Source of the DNA: Glandiceps talaboti
Lineage: Eukaryota > Hemichordata > Enteropneusta > Spengelidae
Length of the DNA stretch: 64,000 nucleotides
Direction: 5' to 3'
Assembly (NCBI RefSeq): GCF_964340395.1
Contig: NC_135557.1
Coordinates: 26,612,614-26,676,613, forward strand
Both the position numbers and the translations under genes were made by a program. Positions within the stretch are counted from its first letter, which is position 1, and each line of letters begins with the position of its first letter. Shown piece by piece: positions 28,001 through 64,000 of this stretch. A model generated the notes under the pieces. That model did not search any database, was not told where the DNA came from, and saw nothing but the letters and a program-made list of their open reading frames with translations.

Positions 28001-31000
28001 GTTATGAGTTATATCAAGACATTACAAATAGACTAGTATTCAATTTTAGACCATGTTATAAGTTATATCAAGACATTACAAATAGATTAGTATTCAATTT
28101 TAGACCATGTTATAAGTTATATCAAGACATCAGACAGACAGTATTCAATTTTAGACCATGTTATAAGTTATATCAAGACATTACAAATAGATTAGTATTC
28201 AATTTTAGACCATGTTATAAGTTATATCAAGACATTACAAATAGATTAGTATTCAATTTTAGACCATGTTATAAGTTATATCAAGACATTACAAATAGAC
28301 TAGTATTCAATTTTAGACCATGTTATAAGTTATATCAAGACATTAGACAGACAGTATTCAATTTTAGACCATGTTATAAGTTATATCAAGACATTAGACA
28401 GACAGTATTCAATTTTAGACCATGTTATAAGTTATATCAAGACATTAGACAGACAGTATTCAATTTTAGACCATGTTATAAGTTATATCAAGACATCAGA
28501 CAGACAGTATTCAATTTTAGACCATGTTATAAGTTATATCAAGACATTACAAATAGACTAGTATTCAATTTTAGACCATGTTATAAGTTATATCAAGACA
28601 TTAGACAGACAGTATTCAATTTTAGACCATGTTATAAGTTATATCAAGACATTAGACAGACAGTATTCAATTTTAGACCATGTTATAAGTTATATCAAGA
28701 CATTAGACAGACACTCACAGTATTCAATTTTAGACCATGTTATAAGTTATATCAAGACATTAGACAGACAGTATTCAATTTTAGACCATGTTATAAGTTA
28801 TATCAAGACATCAGACAGACAGTATTCAATTTTAGACCATGTTATAAGTTATATCAAGACATTACAAATAGACTAGTATTCAATTTTAGACCATGTTATA
28901 AGTTATATCAAGACATTAGACAGACAGTATTCAATTTTAGACCATGTTATAAGTTATATCAAGACATCAGACAGACAGTATTCAATTTTAGACCATGTTA
29001 TAAGTTATATCAAGACATTACAAATAGACTAGTATTCAATTTTAGACCATGTTATAAGTTATATCAAGACATTAGACAGACAGTATTCAATTTTAGACCA
29101 TGTTATAAGTTATATCAAGACATTACAAATAGATTAGTATTCAATTTTAGACCATGTTAAAAGTTATATCAAAACATCAGACAGACAGTATTCAATTTTA
29201 GACCATGTTATAAGTTATATCAAGACATTACAAATAGACTAGTATTCAATTTTAGACCATGTTAAAAGTTATATCAAAACATCAGACAGACAGTATTCAA
29301 TTTTAGACCATGTTAAAAGTTATATCAAAACATCAGACAGACAGTATTCAATTTTAGACCATGTTAAAAGTTATATCAAAACATCAGACAGACAGTATTC
29401 AATTTTAGACCATGTTATAAGTTATATCAAGACATTAGACAGACAGTATTCAATTTTAGACCATGTTATAAGTTATATCAAGACATTACAAATAGATTAG
29501 TATTCAATTTTAGACTATGTTAAAAGTTATATCAAGACATTAGACAGACAGTATTCAATTTTAGACCATGTTATAAGTTATATCAAGACATTACAAATAG
29601 ATTAGTATTCAATTTTAGACCATGTTATAAGTTATATCAAGACATTAGACAGACAGTATTCAATTTTAGACCATGTTAAAAGTTATATCAAGACATTAGA
29701 CAGACAGTATTCAATTTTAGACCATGTTATAAGTTATATCAAGACATTAGACAGACAGTATTCAATTTTAGACCATGTTATAAGTTATATCAAAACATCA
29801 GACAGACAGTATTCAATTTTAGACCATGTTATAAGTTATATCAAGACATTAGACATTGACAGTATTCAAAACGGCACTACAGTTCCTGCATTACCTGAGT
29901 ATCTGCAATAAGCCAATGTTTATTAAACTAGCAGATTGACTATAAATATGTTACTGTATTATTAAATGAATGTCTTCATGAAAATTGAATTCAATGTATG
30001 TACAGGGTTAAAGAAAATATCATCTTTGCATCCTATTTCACTCACACTGTGTACAATTAACCCTTACTGCTGTAGGATAATTGGTTTGTGTGTTGATTGT
30101 TATCAATTAATATATCATACATAGTTCAATTAGCATGGCACCCCCCCCCCCCCCCCTCCCCCAACTGTTCACTGAGGAAGGACCCAGTAACTTTGGCATG
30201 CTATTGGTCCTTTTGACATAACTCTGGCATGCTATTGGTCCTTTTGACAAAACTCTGGCATGCTATTGGTCCTTTTGACATAAATCTGGCATGCTATTGG
30301 TCCTTTTGACATAACTCTGGCATGCTATTGGTCCTTTTGACATAACTTTGGCATGCTATTGGTCCTTTTGACATAACTCTGGCATGCCATTGGTCCTTTT
30401 GACATAACTCTGGCATGCTATTGGTCCTTTTGACATAACTTTGGCATGCTATTGGTCCTTTTGACATAACTCAGACATGTCATTGGTCCTTTTGACATAA
30501 CTCTGGCATGCTATTGGTCCTTTTGACATTACTCTGGCATGCTATTGGTCCTTTTGACATAACTTTGGCATGCTATTGGTCCTTTTGACATAACTCTGAC
30601 ATGCTATTGGTCCTTTTGACATAACTCAGACATGTCATTGGTCCTTTTGACATAACTCTGACATGCTATTGGTCCTTTTGACATAACTCTGGCATGCTAT
30701 TGGTCCTTTTGACATAACTTTGGCATGCTATTGGTCCTTTTGATCTGCAGTTATTTTCCCTCATTTCCAAACACTGTCTTTACCTGAGAGTTATTTCCTT
30801 GTTTCTTGGCAAATTCTTGGGAATGTTTCTTTTTAAGGTCATCAATTTCCTTGGAATGTTTTAGTTTGAGTTGCTCCATCTGTTTCTGTAAGTCAGATAC
30901 TTTCCCACTTTCACCGCCTGCACTGGAATGTCTGTCAGGGAGAAATAAGGAAAACAAAGTAATATTGTACAATAACACTAGAGGGCATTCACACAAATCT

Positions 31001-33309
31001 TCAGATTTGGCTTCACTCATGTTACAATTTTTTTTCTATTTAAAACACATAAAATGATAGTAATTAACAGAAACAAACTATGCGCATATTTTTGTGAATT
31101 GTTACTTAAGTTATGTGGTGAGAAGATTACTACATTAAGGTATAGTTAACTTCAAACTTAAAAAATCATTTTTCACTTATTCTTGCAAGTCATGGTGACT
31201 AACAAAATAAAAGACAGACTTTATATTGAAATGAACATAGTATGAAAAGTATCACAATGCTATATAAAATGAACATAATATTAGTATGAAAAGCATCACA
31301 ATGCTATATAAAATGAACATAATATTAGTATAAAAAGTATCACAATGCTATATAAAATGAACATAATATTAGTATGAAAAGTATCACAATGCTATATAAA
31401 ATGAACATAATATTAGTATAAAAAGTATCACAATGCTATATAAAATGAACATAATATTAGTATGAAAAGTATCACAATGCTATATAAAATGAACATAATA
31501 TTAGTATTAAAAGTATCACAATGCTATCTAAAATGCCACTAAGAGGAGAAAAGAGTAAGTTATGTTCTTACCTTGTTCCTAAACTTGGTTCTCCAACTTG
31601 TACCCATTGTTTCTCCTTCTTCAACACTGTAGTATTCTTAGCCTTTCTCAGATCCTCCAACCTTCTCTTCAGTGATGACACTTCATCTTCAAGCTTTATG
31701 AAAAGACATAGTAAAATGACAAGAATGATTTTCTTCACCATAATTTATGGTTTTACCAGTCATAATTTCCTCCATCTAAGCTCATACAAATTACATAATT
31801 AATCTATATATGCAGTATCTTTAAAGTTTTTTCTCCCCGCTTTTTGACAAGATTTTTCTTTTAAATCATATTAATAGTTTTATCAATACTTATCAACAGG
31901 ATCTAAATGAAAGGAACTTATAATTTGTATACCTCAAATTGTTTTGAAATTCTTATATACCTTTAAAATCTATCGTAAACTTCAATTTTAGGACTGACAT
32001 GAGCCCAGTAAGAGACAAGTCAAAATAAAGACTTCAGTTTCTGTTTTTATTTTATCTTCCCCTAGCCTATAGAAAAATCGTGAGGAGACAATAGTCATAA
32101 TCCCCACCTTCCCCCTTCTTTTCAAAGGAAATATTCACTTACAAAAGAAACAAACAAAAGAACAGTCACCAGTTATAACAATATGGTGGGTTTACTGCAT
32201 GACAGATCAGCATGCATACAATACCCCAGGCCAGGGTCAGCATGCATACAATACACCAGGCCAGGGCCAGGTCAATCCAGCTTCACACCATCTCTGTTAG
32301 AGTCGATGTAAATGGAGAAGATCACCCCTTCCCCATATCTTGATATTTGAGAATATAAACATTCCCAATTACGAAGATATTGCTTTGCATATTTCGAAAG
32401 TCCATATAGTATAGTATAGTATAGTCTTGGAGGAATTAAAATTCCTCCAAGGTATAGTATAGTATAGAATAGAATAGAATAGAATCTTTATTGCATCCAT
32501 CAAAAAAACTACATTTCTTCATTGGATTTTCAACAATAAGTATTGGGTGCCATATTTTATGAGAAAATTTTTATCATTATTATCAAAATATTATCAAAAC
32601 TTAATTGCAGGATACACTACCATATACAAAAAATACAACAATACACGGATTAAAAACTAAGTAAAAAAGGGTAGAAATAGTTGACACTTCAAAAATACAA
32701 CAATACACAGATTAAAAACCAAGTAAAAAAGGGTAGAAATAGTTGACACTTCAATAATACAACAATACACAGATTAAAAACCAAGTAAAAAAGGGTAGAA
32801 ATAGTTGACACTTCAATAATACAACAATACACAGATTAAAAACCAAGTAAAAAGGGTAGAAATAGTTGACGCTTCAAAAATACATTTAAATCATGTACAT
32901 TAAAAATGAAAATCATCTTCGAGCGTAAAGAAGAGTCGTCGGAGAATACCGCTGAAATTAATACATTAGAACTGTTCTTCAGAGTCACTCTGTCAAAAAA
33001 ACTAAACAACAATTTCCGTCTTCGAGCTTCAAAATGATCGATATCATACAGTAGTTGTGAGACACATCTAATATACAATCACAAACGTACATTACAGAAC
33101 TAGAGGCACTGGGCATGGAGGGGCATGGGCATCGAAAGCGGCTCGTAAATTGTACTTACAAGTTACAATACATGACTTAGTCATGTTAGGAGTCATTCCC
33201 GTCTCGATCCCACTTATCCACAACTTACCTCTCGACATTTTTCTCTCCAATGCACTCCATTCGATTTGTTATCGCCATCCTTGGATGGCACACTAGCTCG
33301 CCTCGACAT
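25004..33309 (-). CDS. Coiled-coil protein of unknown function, 228 residues, six exons
   Basis: Exons in transcript order: 33229-33309, 31572-31693, 30784-30931, 27591-27797, 26122-26210, 25004-25043. Every junction is GT/AG and phases chain (0, 2, 0, 0, 2) from ATG to TGA, giving 228 residues. The protein starts MSRRASVPSKDGDN, then becomes almost entirely charged alpha-helical sequence: LEDEVSSLKRRLEDL, a KVSDLQKQMEQLKLKHSKE block, an EEKCDFLEKEKQEMM block and a Trp-containing C-terminal block LQWGEKYRQWMAQTEQ. I see no signal peptide, membrane segment or catalytic motif, so a structural or adaptor role is only an inference. I do not recognise the family. The start codon has A at -3, and the gene is divergent from TBC1D23. 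Exons total under 0.7 kb within 8.3 kb; the introns hold four large minisatellites, a LINE tail and a MITE. Confidence 0.85.
25381..25614. mobile_element. MITE with ~34-base imperfect terminal inverted repeats
   Basis: The ends AGTCTGTAAGGTACG and CGTATCTTACAGTCT are inverted and both run on into GCCCTCAC/GTGAGGGC. ATCTAAATAC flanks both sides (25370-25379 and 25615-25624). Its 234 bases have no open frame of note. Confidence 0.75.
25721..26103. mobile_element. Foldback MITE with ~130-base terminal inverted repeats and 9-base target duplication
   Basis: Termini CAATCTGATTAAAATCTGAT and its complement begin long inverted repeats (about 25721-25855 and 25975-26103). ATAAGAGTA occurs directly on both sides (25712-25720 and 26104-26112). 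A 9-base duplication is typical of the Mutator superfamily. No transposase is encoded. Confidence 0.85.
26122..26210 (-). CDS. Coiled-coil gene exon 5
   Basis: Acceptor TTTTACAG, donor GTGAGT; phase 0 to phase 2. Encodes LKLQWGEKYRQWMAQTEQ. It sits between the 39-base minisatellite upstream in transcript order and a MITE whose end is 18 bases inside the next intron. Confidence 0.84.
26227..27233. repeat. 39-base minisatellite, ~26 units
   Basis: Units contain ACTATACAAAGTATGATTCA and GTTAATGTGGGC/GTGTGT variants. In intron 4 of the coiled-coil gene, ending 16 bases from exon 5. Produces a 340-codon open frame on the plus strand that is not a gene. Confidence 0.96.
27591..27797 (-). CDS. Coiled-coil gene exon 4
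   Basis: Sixty-nine codons, phase 0 at both ends, acceptor CACATTAG and donor GTAAGA. Encodes the longest helical block (IIQILEEKCDFLEKEKQEMM). Confidence 0.85.
27937..29867. repeat. ~51-57-base minisatellite, ~36 units, two alternating forms
   Basis: Units share GTATTCAATTTTAGACCATG and TTATATCAAGACAT, followed by either ACAAATAGATTA or AGACAGACA. In intron 3 of the coiled-coil gene. Confidence 0.96.
30140..30162. repeat. Poly-C run
   Basis: C-run with one T near its end, in intron 3 of the coiled-coil gene. Confidence 0.9.
30190..30748. repeat. 31-base minisatellite, ~18 units
   Basis: Units contain GGCATGCTATTGGTCCTTTT and GACATAACTCT. Ends ~35 bases from exon 3 of the coiled-coil gene, inside the intron that follows it. 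Confidence 0.96.
30784..30931 (-). CDS. Coiled-coil gene exon 3
   Basis: Acceptor CTGACAG, donor GTAAAG; phase 2 to phase 0. Lys/Glu-rich heptads (VSDLQKQMEQLKLKHSKE). It abuts the 31-base minisatellite at 30190-30748. Confidence 0.84.
31228..31530. repeat. ~43-base minisatellite, 7 units
   Basis: Units contain AAGTATCACAATGCTATATA and AAATGAACATAATATTAGTA. In intron 2 of the coiled-coil gene, ending ~40 bases from exon 2. Confidence 0.95.
31572..31693 (-). CDS. Coiled-coil gene exon 2
   Basis: Acceptor CATAAAG, donor GTAAGA; 40 codons plus 2 bases. Encodes LEDEVSSLKRRLEDLRKAKN and the segment ending GEPSLGT. Confidence 0.84.
31700..32400. other. Intron 1 of the coiled-coil gene, unremarkable part
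   Basis: AT-rich. A short duplication with CAGCATGCATACAATACNCC lies at 32208-32270. No gene seen. Confidence 0.45.
32404..33085 (-). mobile_element. LINE 3' fragment in intron 1 of the coiled-coil gene
   Basis: On the minus strand an 80-codon frame (33078-32836) contains EARRRKLLFSFFDRVTLKNS, similar to LINE ORF2 C-termini. Four tandem 63-base units (about 32620-32880), a GATGCAATAAAGATTC tail and TATAG/TAGAA repeats follow. The tail orientation supports a truncated LINE. Confidence 0.5.
32431..32458. repeat. Palindrome inside TATAG repeats
   Basis: CTTGGAGGAATT followed at once by AATTCCTCCAAG (two extra A between), set in the middle of a TATAG microsatellite. Confidence 0.75.
33229..33309 (-). 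CDS. Coiled-coil gene exon 1 (start codon)
   Basis: Twenty-seven codons from ATG (33309-33307), Ser/Arg/Lys-rich, ending in phase 0 at a consensus donor GTAAGT. The ATG lies 173 bases from the TBC1D23 ATG on the other strand. Confidence 0.82.
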
Positions 33310-33482
33310 TTTTTCTCACTACAAGCTTTGCATAATCATATTTTGCGTAACATTGAAATACTGAGTCAGACTCTTGTTGTTCTTCTAGTTGACCTTTAAC
33401 CTGGTTTGATTGTTCGTACATTCTTAGCTATAATTTTGCGACCAATTTTACCACTTTACGATATTCAACGTCACTGTTCAAG
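33310..33482. promoter_or_regulatory. Bidirectional promoter between the coiled-coil gene and TBC1D23
   Basis: These 173 bases separate two divergent start codons and must hold both 5' UTRs and at least part of both promoters. A CCAAT motif lies at 33442-33446. I see no clear TATA box placed for either gene, and no tandem repeat, which is unusual for this window. Confidence 0.65.
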
Positions 33483-60443
<26,961 letters not shown>

Positions 60444-61020
60444 AAACACTCACCACCCACTTACAGATTATGTTATTTTTAATTTAAAATTTGTAATATG
60501 TGCAATCAGATATTCATGAGTATAAGAATTGGTGACAAATAAAGGCAGTATCTCTTTGAAAAAATGTAAATGAAACTGTGATCATAATATGCTTCGGTAC
60601 AAAATATTTCCATCAAAGATATTTTCCTACAAGACAGTTCAATGTGTTTCCACCAAAATAACGTTCTTTGAATCTTGGAAGATTTTAAGAAAGCCATCAC
60701 TTTGCATTTGATAGTATCAGTAATGAAAAGAACAGTATGGATGTAAAAGTCAAAATTTTGTTGTCAAATATAATGCCAGGGTCTTTATTACGTGCAGTGT
60801 ACTGGATTGAGAAAACTTGTGTATGAAATTGTGTGCACTGGGTACAATATGAAGCCTTTGCAAGGTTCATCACAATTGTTGGTTAGATAAGAATTGAAAA
60901 AAATTATTCCTGTTGCCTGCATTGTTGATAATGATTATATTTAAGAAAGTGTAGTTACATGTATGTAAATATATATGCTATCCAATCAGGTTGACCTTTC
61001 AAGGGCTTCACATTGGTCTA
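60444..61020. other. TBC1D23 3' UTR and downstream
   Basis: AT-rich, no repeat array or further gene. Confidence 0.5.
60538..60543 (+). promoter_or_regulatory. Candidate poly(A) signal of TBC1D23
   Basis: AATAAA 95 bases after the stop codon. Another AATAAA lies at 63992-63997 at the window edge and could serve a longer 3' UTR. Confidence 0.4.
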
Positions 61021-61027
61021 TTTAGTG

Positions 61028-61145
61028 ATGTCCTTCTTTGTAAACATCAACAACTCACCATCTTCATGCCACATAACCTGGTACAAGTCCTTCTTTGTAA
61101 CAGCAACAACTCACCATCTTCATGCCACATAACCTGGTACAAATG
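61028..61145. repeat. ~60-base tandem duplication
   Basis: Two copies of GTCCTTCTTTGTAA...ACTCACCATCTTCATGCCAC. Confidence 0.9.
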
Positions 61146-61389
61146 TTGTCACTAATGAGAGGGAGTTTGTTAGTCAGTGTCAACTTTGTTAGATATATCG
61201 GATCAGACATGTAGAAGAAACTCACCTAGAACACGTGCAGTTTAAAAAGTCACAATTTATGGTCACAAAAATACAAAAGAAGAAGGCCCTTTACTTCCTC
61301 AACTCCCTGGGGAGCATACGATCCATTGCAGCCTCTATAAGCACATATGATTAAAGCATTCACAATGCAACCTCTATCCTACCAGGTCC

Positions 61390-61545
61390 CCAATTATACA
61401 GCTGGGTGGACTGAGGCACAATCATGGTTCAAATTTTGCCTAAGGACTTTAGCCATTCAGAAACAAACGGCAGTGATGAGGCTCAAACCTCCAACCTGCA
61501 GATTCCAAAGTGTCCACTTTAACCATTAGCTCATCATGACTCCAT
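61390..61545 (-). mobile_element. tRNA-derived SINE-like fragment
   Basis: Read on the minus strand, TGAGCTAATGG (61533-61523) fits an A-box and GGTTTGAGCC (61489-61480) a B-box, with tRNA-like spacing. Downstream of TBC1D23. Confidence 0.5.
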
Positions 61546-61554
61546 AAATATATG

Positions 61555-61890
61555 ATATGCAAGAAGATCTTGCCAGATATGGTACTTAACTAAAGTTCAG
61601 TTCCATGTATAGATAGTATGCAAATAACCATATATGGTAATAAACTAAAGTTCAATTCCATGTATAGTATGCAAATAACCATATATGGTAGTAAACTAAA
61701 GTTCAGTTCCATGTATAGTATGCAAAGAACCATATATGGTAGTTAACTAAAGTTCAGTTCCATGAATAGTATGCAAATAACCATATATGGTAGTAAACTA
61801 AAGTTCAGTTCCATGTATAGTATGCAGATAACCATATATGGTAGTAAACTTAAGTTCAGTTCCATGTATAGTATGCAAATAACCATATAT
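61555..61890. repeat. ~51-base minisatellite, 6 units
   Basis: Units contain AACCATATATGGTAGTAAAC and AAGTTCAGTTCCATGTATAG. Confidence 0.93.
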
Positions 61891-62352
61891 GGCAGGTAAC
61901 AAGAGGTCGAGTTTTAGTGATTAGATAATAGAATGTATTGAAAGATAGTGATCACCTTGAATATTGTATACTTTATCATGATTGGCTACTCTGATGTGTC
62001 TCTGCCTGTTTAAGCCAATCAGTACTCTGAACAAAGAGTGTCTTCCTCTAAGTGGTAATTGAAGACTTACACAGGAATATTGTACAGTTTTTATACTATT
62101 GAAATTTAAATCATGTACACTGTACGTATCGGTATTGTAGGATTCATTAAACATTTTCCAACAAAATGAGCTCACTTAGTTTAAATTTTTAACCTGGAAA
62201 AAAATGAGTTTCAAAGATTAATAAAATAATGTATACTTTAATTAAAAACCAAAACCTTAATAAGTATGCTTAACATTTGCATGTTAACACTACCCCATAA
62301 ACTGTGATAATACCGATGTTATCCAATTACTGTCTACTCCCGGAAACAGCTC

Positions 62353-62470
62353 CGTTGCCCCCGTCCTTTTGCCCGCAGCCCATTGCCCTCGTCCTTTTGC
62401 CCGCAGCTCATTGCCCCTGTCCTTTTGTGCCCTGGTGATTTTTCCCCTCGGCCTGTTTCCCCCTGAGCTG
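62353..62470. repeat. GC-rich ~26-base repeats
   Basis: Three or more units of TTGCCCCCGTCCTTTTGCCC-type sequence, unlike the AT-rich surroundings. Confidence 0.8.
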
Positions 62471-62749
62471 AAATGAATGTACTGTTAGAAACTTATGTTT
62501 AGTTTGCCTCAATATTATTTCTCAATTATCTCTGTTCATTCTTGTGAATCTTACATAAATAATAAGTCATGAAGCTGAATAACAAATGACAAAATGCTTT
62601 TATTCAACATCAATGATACTATGTAAATGATAATTCACTGAGGCTCTTTATTGCTACAGTGACTTATCATGTTGACATGACAACAATAAATGACAATAAT
62701 TATCGCAAGATTCAAATGTCGGGAATTATTGCGAATGAGGAATGATGAC

Positions 62750-62772
62750 GGGGGGGGGGGGGGGGGGGGGGG
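62750..62772 (+). repeat. Poly-G run
   Basis: About 22 consecutive G, a candidate quadruplex-forming tract. Confidence 0.95.
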
Positions 62773-62779
62773 TCAAAAT

Positions 62780-63450
62780 GACCATGGGTAACAGGCCAGG
62801 GGCCAATGGGGTCAAGAACCCTACTCCCAGTAGATGTTGACCATCATGAAAGCCTAGAATGAATCATCTAGACAGCTACATAGATCTTAATTTGAATTAT
62901 TTAAAATACACTATGAGATACTCGAGTCATTCTCTACTCATGAAATTCCCTTATGCTAACTTATTTACTTTTACTTTTATTTCATTTTATTGTATCACAA
63001 AGTTTGGTGCATATTAAGGTGTTTGCCAATCAGCATCCAGTGTTAACAGATGGTTTGCAAGTGTCAAATAATTGTTGCTTCTGCATGTAAATATGAGGTA
63101 TATTTTTTATGAGTAATTAATGTTATGGTTCATCATTTTTTTATGAGAATATATTATTTTGAAATATTTGTAAATGCATGTGTATTATATTTTTGGCAAG
63201 GGGCAAGGGACATTTTTCTTTTAAATATTTGTAGAAACTATGAGTTTAAGTTCATAAATAATACAAATTCAGGTAGAATTATAGAATAAGATTGGGCGAA
63301 TCTGCCCAATAGTTTTTCCAAAATCTCTCATTTTTTGATCCAAAATGCAGACCTGTGATGCAATCATTTTCCTTTGAACAATTTCCCAACTAGAAACCAC
63401 AAGTAATGTCCCCACCAAATGGCACAGCAATTAGTCTGGTGGTTTAAGAT
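62780..63450. other. AT-rich spacer without a gene
   Basis: No coding or repeat structure recognised. Confidence 0.4.
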
Positions 63451-63452
63451 GT

Positions 63453-63454
<2 letters not shown>

Positions 63455-63492
<38 letters not shown>

Positions 63493-63586
63493 GCATACAC
63501 ACATACACATATGCATACACACATACACATATGCACACACACACGCACAGACATGCACACACATACATACACTCATACGCACAAAT

Positions 63587-63616
<30 letters not shown>
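63455..63616. repeat. (CA)n microsatellite
   Basis: Two CA runs with CATATGCATACA interruptions. Confidence 0.96.
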
Positions 63617-63617
<1 letters not shown>

Positions 63618-64000
63618 GGACAAACAGACACCGCACCATGCCTATAGCTGTGCTATAAAACTGTATAGTTGTGCTGCAATGCTATTGGCACAATTTTTAG
63701 TTTGTCAATTTATGTATACTACATAAGCATCTTATTTATTATATTTTGACTGTGAGATGCTTCTTTGAGAATTTGTTTATGAAAGGAAATATTGCTTGGA
63801 AAACAGCTCAGATGTAATTCTTACGTCTTCAAATTGTGTAACTAATTTGTTTGGCTGGATGTCATTATAAGCTATTGGTATGTCTCAAACTTATTGTTGA
63901 TTAAACTTGTTTTCAATGTATTGACTTACTAACCACTGAACCATTATTTTGTCATAGCTATTTGCATGACATAGGCTACAGGACAGATGACAATAAAGTT

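Overview
The window is animal nuclear DNA, probably from a marine invertebrate. It is AT-rich, its genes are split into many short exons with GT/AG junctions, and it carries non-LTR retrotransposon pieces, tRNA-derived SINEs, small inverted-repeat transposons and an exceptional load of intronic minisatellites. Nothing in it looks bacterial. I could not fix the species or phylum.

Three genes were assembled by chaining exons whose splice phases agree. (1) 1-15482, plus strand: the 3' part of an LL5/PHLDB gene (PHLDB1/PHLDB2 family), 11 exons, 993 residues, ending in a phosphoinositide-binding PH domain; its 5' end lies outside the window. (2) 25004-33309, minus strand: a compact six-exon gene for a 228-residue coiled-coil protein I cannot name. 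(3) 33483-60443, plus strand: a complete TBC1D23 gene, 16 constitutive exons plus one probable 48-base cassette exon, 675 or 691 residues, with a TBC domain, a rhodanese domain and a C-terminal PH-like domain. Genes 2 and 3 are head to head; their start codons are 173 bases apart, so they probably share a bidirectional promoter. Genes 1 and 2 converge across about 8.8 kb of repeat-rich DNA. No functional pathway links the three; LL5 works at the cell cortex and TBC1D23 at the trans-Golgi.

The rest is mainly repeats. More than 30 tandem arrays with units of about 20 to 110 bases occupy introns and spacers, the largest being about 81 copies of a 36-base unit at 47690-50612. Several arrays whose unit is a multiple of three give long spurious open frames. 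A 5'-truncated LINE with an intact reverse-transcriptase frame sits in TBC1D23 intron 1, with two further LINE tails nearby. Two inverted-repeat elements with 9-10 base target duplications lie beside exon 5 of the coiled-coil gene. Several large hairpins and a dispersed element present three times add to this.

The most unusual signal is repeated tandem copying of exon edges together with their splice sites. Decayed copies of exon starts (TBC1D23 exons 3, 6 and 7) and exon ends (PHLDB exons 8 and 11) lie next to the real exons. The 3' end of TBC1D23 exon 7, with its donor, is amplified into 19 units of 61 bases, and most of the extra units could in principle be read as an in-frame 12-codon micro-exon.
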